Made by a program: the position numbers and the translations under genes
Assembly: GCA_003339415.1 (NCBI GenBank)
Contig: PDHQ01000021.1
Span: forward strand, 240,962 to 304,961
Length of the DNA stretch: 64,000 nt
Direction of reading: 5' to 3'
Source: Ophiocordyceps camponoti-saundersi (nom. inval.)
Lineage: Eukaryota; Ascomycota; Sordariomycetes; Hypocreales; Ophiocordycipitaceae
Notes under the pieces: generated by a model
Database searches by the model: none
Told to the model about the DNA's origin: nothing
The model's input: only the letters and a program-made list of their open reading frames with translations
Shown here: positions 54,269 to 64,000 of the stretch, piece after piece
Layout: each line of letters starts with the position of its first letter
How positions within the stretch are numbered: position 1 is the stretch's first letter

Positions 54269-56131
54269 ATGGACGCCCCTTTCCCGACTAGACACCACGC
54301 TCGACACGCGAAATCTCTGAATTCCAATGGCCGGACCGTCTTGAAGGCCTCAAACTTTACCAGATTCCCCCGGAAGCTGTCCATTTCCGGCTCTTCCTCC
54401 GCCACCATCCCGGCACATCTGGTCACGCCACGGACCCCCATCTCGCGCAGTCCAGACGCCAGTCGCGTCTTTGAGCAAGATCTGGCTGGATTGAAAGACG
54501 AAGCACGCTCTATTCAGACGCACAGCTCAGACGGCATCGCCGGTTTGCCGCAGTCGCGAATATCGGCCAAGAATACGCTGCGAATCTCGTCTTACACGCA
54601 TCCCCTGTTTCCACCTCTCCCCCTTTACGGTCCGCCGTCGCTGGCGCGCACCGCCAAGAGCCTGTTCTATCGGCTGTCGTCCTTTTGTCTCAGCCTCTCT
54701 TTTCTTGGCGTCATCGTCGCCGGCTCGCTGTTGAGCAGCGTCCCGAACCTCTGCCGCAAGCTATACGTGCTCGATGGCGACCGGCAGCGCCCGTTTTACG
54801 ACGAGGAGCTGAGGCGATCAGATATCAGGAGACGAGCGCGGAAAAACTGGGAAAGGAGAGCCTCGGCAGGCCGGCCGGGCCAGAATGACGAGGAGACGGC
54901 GGATGAGTATCCGCCCACGGAGGGAGGAAAGGACCCGATCGTTTGCGACGTCAGCTACTACGCCCGGAGGGTCGGGCTCGACGCCGAGACGATGGAGGTG
55001 CAGACGGAAGACGGCTTCATCCTCGAGCTGTGGCATGTCTACGACCCTAAGGAGAGGACGAGGCGTGCCGGCGAAGCAAAGGAAAAGGGCCGACGGTTCC
55101 CCGTGCTTTTGATGCACGGATTGCTGCAGAGCTCCGGGGCTTACTGCTGCAATGACGACGAGTCGCTGGCCTTTTGGCTCTGCAAGTCTGGCTTCGACGT
55201 CTGGCTGGGCAATAACCGGTGCGGCTTCCGACCGCGACACACGACGCTCAACCACGGGGACCCGCGCATGTGGTGCTGGAACATACGGCAGATGGGTGTG
55301 TTGGATCTGCCGGCGCTCACGGACCGGGTCGTGGCCGAGACGGGCTTTGCCAAGATCGGCCTCGTCTGCCACTCGCAGGGCACGACCCAGACCATGGTGG
55401 CGTTGGCCAAAGAGCAGCGGCCGGAGCTCGGAGATCGATTGACGGTGTTTTGCGGCCTCGCGCCGGCGGCCTATGCCGGGCCTCTTGTTGGCAAGACTTA
55501 CTTTAAGTTTATGCGCGTCATATCGCCGGCCATGTTCCGCCTCGTCTTCGGCGTTCACTCCTTTATCCCTTTCATGATGCAGATGCACCAGCTGCTGCCG
55601 CCACGAGTATACGGCTGGTTGGGCTACAAGGTCTTTTCCTACCTGTTCGACTGGTCGGATGCCCGATGGGACCGGGAGTTGCGGGATCGTATGTTTCAGT
55701 TTGCTCCCGTCTACGTCAGTGCCGAGTCGATGCGCTGGTGGCTTGGTCGCGAGGGCTTCGCCAAGCACAAGTGTATCCTGGCGACGGGTGAGGAGGGCGA
55801 GGGCGACGAGTCGATGGGCGAGACGGCTTGGTACGACGAGCGTGCGCCGCCTTTTGCGCTGTGGGTGTGCGCCAACGACGATCTGGTGGACGGGAGAAGA
55901 CTGCTGAGGCGGTTCGATCAGGGGCGCGAGCCGCACGTGCGGGTGGTGCACAGAAAGGTGGTGGACGAATACGAGCACCTCGACGTCATCTGGGCCATGG
56001 ACGCTGTCGACCAGGTCTTTAAGGAGGTTCGCGAGGTGTTGTGGAAGACGTGTGATGTGCGAGATGAGTGTCGAGTGCCGACAGGCTGTGAGGCCGTGGA
56101 GGCCTGGGAAGGGAGACGGGGTTGGGCATGA
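54269..56131 (+). CDS. AB-hydrolase acid lipase / steryl ester hydrolase-like
   Basis: Expected to hydrolyse steryl esters or other neutral lipids at membranes or lipid droplets (family role, as yeast Tgl1/Yeh1/Yeh2). Single exon, 620 residues, start MDAPFPTRHH at AACATGG. A Ser/Arg-rich N-terminus is followed by one membrane segment at about residues 135-160 (FCLSLSFLGVIVAGSLL). The lipase-associated region follows (YYARRVGLDAETMEVQTEDG, LMHGLLQSSGAY). Catalytic triad candidates: nucleophile Ser about 369 in VCHSQGTTQ, Asp about 536 in CANDDLVDG, and His about 570 in YEHLDVIW, all present. FDVWLGNNRCGFRPRHTTL is the conserved family motif. The gene has no introns and no neighbour suggesting a pathway. 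Confidence 0.9.
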   Translation: MDAPFPTRHHARHAKSLNSNGRTVLKASNFTRFPRKLSISGSSSATIPAHLVTPRTPISRSPDASRVFEQDLAGLKDEARSIQTHSSDGIAGLPQSRISAKNTLRISSYTHPLFPPLPLYGPPSLARTAKSLFYRLSSFCLSLSFLGVIVAGSLLSSVPNLCRKLYVLDGDRQRPFYDEELRRSDIRRRARKNWERRASAGRPGQNDEETADEYPPTEGGKDPIVCDVSYYARRVGLDAETMEVQTEDGFILELWHVYDPKERTRRAGEAKEKGRRFPVLLMHGLLQSSGAYCCNDDESLAFWLCKSGFDVWLGNNRCGFRPRHTTLNHGDPRMWCWNIRQMGVLDLPALTDRVVAETGFAKIGLVCHSQGTTQTMVALAKEQRPELGDRLTVFCGLAPAAYAGPLVGKTYFKFMRVISPAMFRLVFGVHSFIPFMMQMHQLLPPRVYGWLGYKVFSYLFDWSDARWDRELRDRMFQFAPVYVSAESMRWWLGREGFAKHKCILATGEEGEGDESMGETAWYDERAPPFALWVCANDDLVDGRRLLRRFDQGREPHVRVVHRKVVDEYEHLDVIWAMDAVDQVFKEVREVLWKTCDVRDECRVPTGCEAVEAWEGRRGWA

Positions 56132-56892
56132 GAATGGGAGGGAGAGAGAGAGTGAGGTATGAGAAGCGAGATAGACGGTGTTGAAGAAGGGGGGGAGGGG
56201 AGAAAGAGGGAGAAGGGGTGAGGATGGAGTATGGATCTGTTGTATAGTCCCTCCAACATATACAGAGCATATATAGCTATATCTCTAGATAGACGCAAGG
56301 ACGAGTTGAAGCATAATAATTCACCTGTTTATATATACACTTTCTATAAGTACCTCGTATTGATTCGATACCCTCTTCATCGTAGAGAGATAGAGCAGAA
56401 AAGAGATGGAGGCCAGACCAAATAAACAGTCAATCGGAGGATCAAAAGGAGCGGTGTGATGCGCCAGAGCCATAAGCGCGCTTAACGACGAGCTAGATGT
56501 CTCAGTGAGCAAGAAGCAGACAGAAACAGAGACAGATTCCGGCGCGCGAATGAGAGACTCGGCCTTCTACTGCATCATCACCTCCCGCATTCCGGCCTCG
56601 GCCCAAGGAGCGAAACGTGGGGGACGGTAGAGCCGGGAATGCCGAGGACCCGGGGGGGGCGCTGGCCTACCTGTGGTCTGTGTTTAGCAGTGGTAGGCAT
56701 GTACAACATGCGGATGCGGTCCGCGGATACCTACAATAAGCCTGCCTCCCCTCTCCCTCTCTCTCTCTCTCTCTCTCCTCTCCTCTTCATCATACCTCGG
56801 CTTCCCGCTCGAAGTCGATTGTCTTTCGGAAGAGAGGCGAAGAGAAAGAAGACAAGGAAAGGAAAGAAGAGGGGAAAAAAAAAAATCACACG
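56132..56892. promoter_or_regulatory. Intergenic region, ligase promoter
   Basis: About 760 bp, no gene. It includes a CT microsatellite (about 56750-56778) and an A-rich leader ending AAAATCACACG before the start codon. Confidence 0.5.
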
Positions 56893-58790
56893 ATGCCTGT
56901 TTCCTCACCATGGAGAGACATTCCCATCCCGGATGTCGACGTCTGGACTTACTTCATGGAGAGACCGCGGCCATATCCCGATGATCACCGTCCGTATCTC
57001 TCTTCTCCCCGTTTCTCCCTTCTTCTCATCTTCAGAGACTTCTCCAAAGAACATCCCCCCCCCCCAGCTAACATCCGTGCTTACCCCCGGCACCAAACAA
57101 AAACAACAGCCCTCTTCGTCGACACCATCACCCCCCGAAGCTACACCTTCGCCCAAGTCAAAGACCTCGCCCAATGCTTCGGCATCGGCCTCCGACAGCG
57201 CCTCAGCTGGTCCGCAGGCGACATGCTAGCCGTCTACGCCCCAAACGACATCGACACCCCCGTCGTCAACCTCGGCGTCCTCTGGGCCGGCGGCGTCGTC
57301 ACCCCCGCCAACCCGGCCTACACGGCAGATGATCTAGCGAGACAGCTGCGCGACTCTGGCGCCCGTGCCCTCGTCACTCACGTCGATGTGCTGGATAAGG
57401 CGCTCGAGGCGACCAAGGCCGTCGGCTTGTCTTCCAGTTGTGTCTTCTTGCTTGGTCGTGTGCCCGTCGAGAAGAGGAGGGGGCTGCAGCTTTGGTCGGA
57501 GCTTACGCCGACGGGGTCTTGGTTTAGACCTGAGAGGGCGGTGATTGATCCTAGTCGCCATCTGGCTTTTCTCGTCTACAGCTCTGGCACGACGGGGTTG
57601 CCCAAGGGTGTCATGCTCTCGCACTCCAACGTCGTGGCTAATTCCATCCAAACAAACAAGGCCGATACCGGCCATTTGCAATGGGATGTTGATCGTCAGC
57701 TGGGCGTGCTACCCTTTTTCCACGTCTACGTACGTCTTTCTTTCTTATGGAACGGCGGTCTCACGATGAATTTCTTCTCATTCTGCTGACCCCCCCCCAG
57801 GGCCTCGCCGTCGTCATAAACACAACCCTCGTCACCGGCGCAACATGTCACGTCATGCCACGCTTCGACATCGTCGAAACCTGCCGCCTGATACAAAAGC
57901 TCTGCATAACCTTCCTCTTCGTCCCGCCCCCGATCGTCCTGCAACTGAGTCGTCACCCGTGCGTAAAGGACTACGACCTCTCCTCTCTGCGCTTCATCAA
58001 CTCCGGCGCCGCCCCGCTTAGCCGAGAGCTCGTCATCGACGTGTGGAAGCGGCTTTCCGTCGGCGTCAAGCAGGGTTATGGCCTATCCGAGACAGGTCCC
58101 GTCACCAACGCCCAGCTTATTGACGAGTGGTGGCGCTTTCAGGGCGCTGTCGGGAGGCTTGTGCCCAACATGAAGGCCAAGATTGTCGATCCTGACGGCA
58201 AGGAGCTGCCGCCTAATCAGTCGGGCGAGCTTCTCTTCAAAGGACCCAATGTCTTTCGCGGATATTGGAAGCGGCCGGGCCTCAACGCTGAGACATTCAC
58301 TCCTGATGGCTGGTACCGAACCGGAGATGTCGCTCACATCTGTCCCAAGGGGCATTTCTACATAACCGATCGTCTCAAGGAGCTCATCAAATACAGTATT
58401 GTGACAACCGTTTCCTTACTTCTTCTTCTGAGGCCGTCCTCAGCTGACGCTAGACCAGATGGCTTCCAGGTGCCGCCCGCCGAGCTCGAGAGCAAATTGC
58501 TCGGACACAAAGACATCGCCGACGTCGGCGTCATCGGCGTCTGGGATCCGGACAAGTACACCGAGATTCCTCGCGCTTATGTTGTACCCGCGCCCGGCGT
58601 CGAGGCGAGCGACGCGCTGGCCCGAAATATCATCGCTTGGCTGGAGGAGAGGGTGGCGTCGCACAAGCGGCTGAGGGGCGGTGTGCGCTTCATCGACGAG
58701 ATACCCAAGGCGCAGTCGGGCAAGATACTGCGTCGCGTCTTGAAGGATATGGCAAAGAAGGAGGAGGAAGGCGTGCGGGCCAAGCTGTGA
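56893..58790 (+). CDS. Peroxisomal 4-coumarate-CoA-ligase-like acyl-activating enzyme (PTS1: AKL)
   Basis: Adenylates a carboxylic acid and transfers it to CoA. The substrate is unknown (phenylpropanoid or fatty acid). Exons 56893-56989, 57110-57729, 57801-58395 and 58459-58790 join to 547 residues, the standard length. Motifs: VYSSGTTGLPKGVMLSHSN (about 190-208), GYGLSETGP, GELLFKGPNVFRGYW, GWYRTGDVAH, ITDRLKELIKY, GFQVPPAELE and the catalytic-Lys segment PKAQSGKILRR. The C-terminus AKL is a canonical peroxisomal PTS1. Intron 1 (120 bp, weak GTCCGT donor, branch GCTAAC, acceptor ACAACAG) is inferred from the gap between PYPDDH and LFVDTI. It is in frame and stop-free, so retention would add 40 residues. 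The other introns have GTACGT and GTATTG donors. Peroxisomal location fits Pex6-dependent import. Confidence 0.9.
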
Positions 58791-58904
58791 CGCTGACCGT
58801 GCTCTGCCGTAGAGTTGTAGCAGTCCTTCAGAAAGCGCAGCGTTGTTACTCGGCCCTTGTCTGCCCTTTCCGCCCCCCTTTCGCTTCTCTCTCGACCATT
58901 ACTC

Positions 58905-59822
58905 TCAGCCCATGCGCTCCGACTCGTTTAGCAACTTCTCCACGCTGAAGCGTGAGTCTCCGCTGGCAAACCACTTCAGGAGCTCTCTCCTCGCAGTCGC
59001 ATTCTCCCCTTTATCGTCCCAGGCACCGTAGAATCTCTGCAGGCTCATGACGAGCCATTGAGCGTGTTCGGGCCGAACACCTCGACCGTCGACGAGCCGG
59101 CCGCACATCAAGACGAGGCCCTTGTCGGAAGCAAAGTCCAGGTGGTGGGTGATGGTTGTATGGGGCTGCGCAAAGCCGCCGCGAGCCTTGTACTCTGCAA
59201 GCTGAGTGAAGAGGACGGTGCTGGTGTTGGAGGCGGCGTCGAAGGTCCACTGTAGAAAGTGCATCTCGGCCCCCTGCTCCGCGTGCGGAACGGGCAGGAC
59301 AAACTGCGGCGCCGTCCGCGCCGCGAGCTCCATGGCCCGGTAGGTCGCGGCCGGGACGACGGCGCAGATGTTTTGCGGCGAGTCGGCGTGTCGCAGCCGC
59401 CAGACAGCCGTCAATTCTTTCTCGGGTAGCTCGCGGGCTTTCTCGACGTCGAGGATCGCGTTCAGCGGCTGAACGGCGGCCGCGGCGGCACCGGACCCGC
59501 GTCGAGGCGATGCGTCCCCGGGCGGGGTGTCGTCCGGGGCCGGACGGCCGGCGGGGATTTCGATCCGAGGTTCAACGGCGTCTTTTCGGCGCTGGGCTTC
59601 GATCTTATCAGAGTATGCGCTCTTAAGGCTGTATATGTCTTGGAATCCCTCGCGCTGGGCCTTCTCTTGGAGCTTGATTCGATACTTTTCCAGCATTATG
59701 TCTGAGGGCTGCGTCGTCGCCAGGAAGCGCACATCGTGAACCTGAGCCCACCGGCGCTGCTGTAGGTCGCCTTGGACGAACCGCGGTATAAAACGGCGTG
59801 GAATCTTCCGGAGAGAGGCCAT
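58905..59822 (-). CDS. ATP11: F1-ATPase assembly chaperone Atp11
   Basis: Mitochondrial matrix chaperone that holds free F1 beta subunits during assembly of ATP synthase (family role). Single exon, 305 residues from MASLRKIPRRFIPRF, whose Arg-rich start is a good mitochondrial presequence. An in-frame ATG at 59957 would add 45 residues, also Ser/Arg-rich, so the start is uncertain. The conserved Atp11 region begins at PLNAILDVEKARELPEKEL and continues WRLRHADSPQNICAVV, FVLPVPHAEQGAEMHFLQW, and FTQLAEYKARGGFAQPHTTI to the C-terminus. A Pro/Gly/Ala linker separates presequence and domain. It is divergent from MMS19 with about 310 bp between starts. Confidence 0.92.
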   Translation of the reverse strand: MASLRKIPRRFIPRFVQGDLQQRRWAQVHDVRFLATTQPSDIMLEKYRIKLQEKAQREGFQDIYSLKSAYSDKIEAQRRKDAVEPRIEIPAGRPAPDDTPPGDASPRRGSGAAAAAVQPLNAILDVEKARELPEKELTAVWRLRHADSPQNICAVVPAATYRAMELAARTAPQFVLPVPHAEQGAEMHFLQWTFDAASNTSTVLFTQLAEYKARGGFAQPHTTITHHLDFASDKGLVLMCGRLVDGRGVRPEHAQWLVMSLQRFYGAWDDKGENATARRELLKWFASGDSRFSVEKLLNESERMG

Positions 59823-60132
59823 GGCTGAAGAATTGAACTGGATACCTGGGTAGGCAGTTGAGGACAGTCGAGAGGAAGGGGAAGCAGGTAGTAGGAAAAG
59901 ACGAAGAGAACGATACCGCGATAAGGATTGCTTATTCAGCGATGATGCCGTCATCACCCATCTCTGATTGTCGTGCGTGCCTCACTCCACCAAGAAAAAC
60001 ACCACGTTCCACCACCGCCGTCGACATCGTCGCTTCCTGGTGCTTCCAAATGCTCTCATTCTTCCCCAAGCTTATTACTTTTGCTCCTGTCCTACGGCAG
60101 GAAGCCACTGATTTGAAACGCTTCCTGCGGCC
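59823..60132. promoter_or_regulatory. Divergent promoter of ATP11 and MMS19
   Basis: 310 bp between start codons. No recognisable motif beyond GC- and CT-rich composition. Confidence 0.5.
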
Positions 60133-63100
60133 ATGACCGACTTCCGACAGCTTGCCCTCGATTTCGTCCTCGAGGACGACGAGGCAACATTGACCGACAT
60201 CGGCCGCCGTGCGGCTTCAGGTTCGCTCTCGGCTTCGCGGAAGATCCCATGGTTTTTCTCACACGCTATTTAGAAATCGAATCCGCTTCGCCTGGATCTA
60301 ACCCGATCGCCCGCTGGGTCGAGGCTGTTCAGCAATGGATGCCTGGTAGCAACGAGGACGACGCTATGCGCGATGATGGCGATATCCCAGACTGGACGAC
60401 TCGCGCCAAGGGTGACCTTTCTCCGTTGGAAGAATTCGTGGCATCCCGCTGACGGTTTGGGTTGTCAGCTTTGGACTTTCTGTCTCGGACCCTGCTTTTC
60501 CTCGATCAGGATCTTCTGAAGCCGAGCCAAGGTATGCTGGCTGTCTCTCGCTCGCTAATTTCGCCTTGCCTAGTCCTAATCTCTGTCTTCTATAGTGAAT
60601 TTGCTCGTCAACTTCTTTGGCGCCATGTTCGACGTTGATCACAAGGCCGGCATCATGGCCTCCGCCACAGCCCTGTCGCGCATAATCACCATGAAGTCAT
60701 TCCAGCCGTCTAGTGGCCGCAGCATCATCCAGATGGTCTGTGCCTTGAACGACGACTTTCCTCGTCAAGCGGCGAAGACGCGTCTGGTCATCTACAGTCT
60801 CTTCCGATCCCTCATCACCGATGCCGCCGTCGCTCGTGACCTCCAATCCAACGAGGGCGATGGTGCTTTCATCGGCCGTCTCCTGAGTCTCTGCCAAAAG
60901 GAAAGAGACCCCGAATGCTTAATGATTTGGCTCGACACTCTGCGCTTCCTCGCTGCCGAGTACTCCCCTTCGCAGGACATCTTGGACGACATCTATGGCG
61001 CCTTCAAGGTCTACTTTCCCATTACCTTGCCTCGCGGATCCCAAAGTGGTTTGACGCCCGAGGAGCTCAAGCTCCAGCTGCGGCGATGTTTTTCATCAAC
61101 GGGCCGTCTGGCCCCCAATACCCTGCCCTTTTTGCTGGAGAAGCTTGATCAGGGGGACGGCGTCACTGTCAATGTCAAGGTGTGTGCATGAACCACTCGA
61201 TGTAACGTCCATGACTTTCATCCTCACAACTGCCAGATCGATATTTTGCGCACCCTCAGGGCGTGCTTCGAAGATTATTCGGATCCTGAGCAATCGGTCG
61301 CGCCATACGCCGAAAGGACGTGGGACAGCGTCAAGTATGAGGTGCGAAACGGCGACGTCGAAGACACCATCTGGGCCGCGCTCGAGGTGCTCAAGGCGCT
61401 CACCACGAGGCTGGAGGGAGATGCCCTGCGTGGATTCACCCTGACAGTCATTCGCGAGTGCGTCGCCGACCTTTCCAGTCTCACCTACACCGCGGCCGCC
61501 GGCAGACTACTGGTCAGTGTCTTGAGCGCAGACGCGCGGGCCTTTTCTCTCATGTCGTCTCCGGCCGTGGCGCACGTCAAGGAAAATCTACGGCATCCCA
61601 AGTCTTCGATGCATAAGCTGGACCTACTCAGGATTCTGCGTATTCTTCTCGAGACGAGACTACTTCTCGCAGATGTGCAAATGTCGGTCCAGGATAGGCA
61701 AGACTTTGGCTCCACGGATTCGGTGTTTCGGCCTCTTTATGGAGATGTCTATCGAGGGCTGGTCGAGGCGATAGGAGGGGCGGACGCTTTGAGCGACGTC
61801 AAGGTATCGACTGAGGCTGTTCAGGGCGTGGGCGCGTTGGTCTGCCAGCGGGCTTCGAAGCAACAGCAGCTAGACCAGTGCGCTGCAGAGTTGCTTCTCC
61901 CCGCAGAGATCTGCCTTGAGATCTGCGACGCGCTCTTTTCCCTCGCAGCCCGATCCTGGGAGGTACCTTGGCCACAGGCTGGATCAGACGAGCTCATCAA
62001 TCAAAGTATTGAGGCACTGAGACGGTCTGCCGAGGCCTATCCTGCGGCCTTTGAGCCGTTGATGAAGCGAGGCTTGGCTATAATCCGAAAAAGCTATTCC
62101 GGCGCCGTCGCAGAGTCCGTCTCTACGATTCAGAGAGTGTCGTCGGTCATTGCCTTCGTTGGTTGCTCGTGCCTGGGTTCCTCGTTGACGCACACGATGA
62201 GATGCTTCGTCTCGTTTAGTTGTGCGCTGACGTCGGAGCTCGTGGCGACAATGGACAGTAGGCGAGATGCTCGCCTGTGGTGTGCTTTGGTCGCCGGTAT
62301 CGAGTTTGTGGTTCATTTCTTCAAAGATGCCTTTACGGACGTGCTCTTGGAGGATCCTCTACGTCCTCAAAAGATGCTTGACGACAATTCGCCGTCGCAG
62401 TCATCCTGGCTCAGCGCCACGTTGGCCAGATATCCCACACTGAGCTCGATCGGACTCGCCGACATTGGCATGAACGACTTGGAGGTTCCCAAAGTCGAGT
62501 CTACCTTTGAGCTTCGAGACGATTTCCTGCTCATAAGCCTCGTTATATGCCGTTATTTGTACCGCAGGGCTACGAAACCGTCGGAGGAGATGCAAGCTGG
62601 GGTTTCCCCCCTAAGCCTTGGAGACGACTTTGCCAGCGCCGACCCGGACGTTGCTTATCGCTACCTTTCTATGTTGTCTGACCTCGCCAGCTTCGTGGTG
62701 GGAGAGATCAGCCGATCTGAATGCTCATCGCCGCAGTTTGAAGCCTGTTTCCTGACTCTATTCCGCGAGGATTGCATCTCTGTGCCGGAAGGACAAGTGA
62801 CGTCTCAAGACTCATGGCACTGGCTAATCATGGGACCCCTGAACGTTCTCTCTTGGGGCATTCTCAGATCAATGCCTCGACCTGGAGTGGCGCGGCTGGT
62901 GAGAGAAATTCGTCGCGTATCCAAAGCTATCCCGGAAAAGTAAGGCTAACACAAGGTCCTAGTTTGACATGGGTATCGGTCAACAACTCTTGATTTACGG
63001 AACGTCGTCTGCATCCCATGGCGGCCACGCTTCGGAAAGCCTAGGCGTAATGAGGGCCATGCTGGCCTGCCTGGCCAACAGGTTTCAACTCGAGACGGTG

Positions 63101-63949
63101 GATGATGTGATGGCGGTGATCGGGCAACACACGCAGAACGCTCTGAAGGAGGCGGCGGCCAGTGGATCCAGTCGGGATGACCAACGAAAGGGCCTGGAAC
63201 AGGCATTGACAATCTTCACGCTTGCCGGTAGCCTCGCGCGGCGATCGACCGGCCACCGGACGCGAGGCTTGCTAGAGCTACTGCGCCGGGCGCCCGACGA
63301 CCCCACGGTGGGCTATCGTCTCGGTAGAGGCTTGGAATTGGTGGTTGCGCCCCAGACGTTTCTCGCAGACAGCGTCCAGCGGCCATTGTGGATGCAGAAG
63401 GTCTACGTCGACCTTGTCAAGCCGATGCTGGACGCGGGCGCGAGTGTCCCTTCGTTAGAGCCGACGCAGACGAACAACTACAGCGTCGCCGTGCTCTTTA
63501 TGATTAAGCACATGCGCTTCCCCGTCTTCGAGGCCGACGCGGGCGGCATCTTGCGCATAGCCATCTCGACGGCGCAAAAGTCGGGCATCGGACCGGACAC
63601 GAGGGCCGCGCTCCAGGTAATTGACAGCGTCCTCAGCGAGGCCCCGGAGGCGGTGCAACCCCATCTCGGAAGCCTCATTGCCATCTGTACCAACACCTTT
63701 TCCGAGGAGACGTTGGCTAAATCATCACGGACGGATGATGAAGAGGACACGGAAGAAGTGCAGACCGACTGTGTCAAGCTAGCGCTGGAACTGCTCTGCT
63801 CTTTAACGCAGGCGCTGGAGGCGAGACATTTATTGACCCATGAGCCAGCGTTGCGGCGACAGCTGGCTGCCGCGTGCGGTCACAGGGTGCGAGAGCTGAG
63901 AAAGTTGGCACGATGTGCGCGGGTGGCGTGGGCTGGCCTGGCGCAGTGA
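60133..63949 (+). CDS. MMS19: Cytosolic Fe-S cluster targeting factor Mms19 (Met18)
   Basis: Adaptor of the CIA complex that delivers Fe-S clusters to DNA polymerases and helicases. HEAT-repeat protein acting in cytosol and nucleus. Six exons (60133-60220, 60274-60411, 60469-60531, 60596-61179, 61237-62898, 62963-63949) all agree in phase and give 1173 residues. The N-terminal Mms19 domain is clear: MTDFRQLALDFVL, PIARWVEAVQQWMPG, ALDFLSRTLLFLDQDLLKPS, FFGAMFDVDHKAGIMASATA, and YFPITLPRGSQSGLTPEELK. Helical repeats fill the rest, ending RARVAWAGLAQ-like. Exons 2-4 are joined through short introns of 57-64 bp. The last intron (62899-62962, GTGAGA, branch GCTAAC) replaces a stop that would otherwise close the frame at 62943. 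The stop is followed at once by a 27 bp poly-G. Confidence 0.92.
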
Positions 63950-63951
63950 GA

Positions 63952-63978
63952 GGGGGGGGGGGGGGGGGGGGGGGGGGG
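63952..63978. repeat. Poly-G run just after the MMS19 stop
   Basis: 27 consecutive G residues starting two bases after the stop codon, near the window end. Third long poly-G in the window. Confidence 0.85.
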
Positions 63979-64000
63979 AGACCGCGGAGGCGCAGAAAGC

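Noticed and set aside
54818..55978. 386-codon minus-strand frame opposite the lipase
   Set aside because: His/Arg/Val-rich antisense frame with no motifs. The plus-strand frame carries the full catalytic triad.
1..64000. CRISPR array, telomere array, rRNA operon
   Set aside because: No spaced identical repeats, no tandem TTAGGG array and no rRNA-like sequence seen. The genes are eukaryotic.

Overview
The window looks like nuclear chromosomal DNA of a filamentous ascomycete (Pezizomycotina, most likely a Sordariomycete). The evidence is short spliceosomal introns (about 50-250 bp) with RCTRAC-type branch sites, C-ending codons in GC-rich genes, pyrimidine-rich 5' leaders, and a 16 kb AT-rich island carrying the signature of repeat-induced point mutation (RIP). 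Exon models were built by hand and accepted when donor, acceptor and reading phase agreed and the joined protein matched the family. Coordinates may be off by a base in places.

Layout. 0.6-2.7 kb: an acidic protein with a C-terminal Myb/telobox-like domain (minus). 3.16-19.32 kb: a RIP-destroyed Ty3/Gypsy-type retrotransposon (204 bp LTRs) into which a second Ty3/Gypsy element (300 bp LTRs) has inserted. 20.8-24 kb: a small DUF7704-like membrane protein and a two-telobox (Tay1/Teb1-type) protein. 24.9-33.6 kb: a housekeeping block with ribosomal protein eS4, ribosomal protein eL24, the tRNA adenosine deaminase Tad1, the beta subunit of the nascent-polypeptide-associated complex and an OPT-family transporter. 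33.6-37.8 kb: a gene-free, simple-repeat-rich interval. 37.8-44.1 kb: the bc1 assembly factor Cbp4, an SH3BGR-like thioredoxin-fold protein and the peroxisomal AAA ATPase Pex6. 44.2-52.1 kb: an accessory-looking segment with a 1464-residue SF1 helicase with zinc knuckles, an HNH-nuclease-like gene, and diverged direct repeats on both sides of the helicase. 54.3-64 kb: a steryl-ester/acid lipase, a 4-coumarate-CoA-ligase-like enzyme ending in the PTS1 tripeptide AKL, the F1-ATPase assembly factor Atp11, and the Fe-S targeting factor Mms19.

Themes. Two putative telomere-repeat-binding Myb proteins sit on opposite sides of the RIP island. Pex6 recycles the PTS receptor needed to import AKL-tagged enzymes such as the ligase 13 kb away. 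Cbp4 and Atp11 are both mitochondrial assembly factors. The two ribosomal protein genes share a TCACGTGA palindrome in their upstream regions.

Most notable observations: the exact nested LTR architecture with RIP fading inside the outermost LTRs; an apparent one-nucleotide exon in the NAC-beta gene; the helicase/HNH segment with its flanking direct repeats; and unusually long poly-G tracts, one inside an intron.
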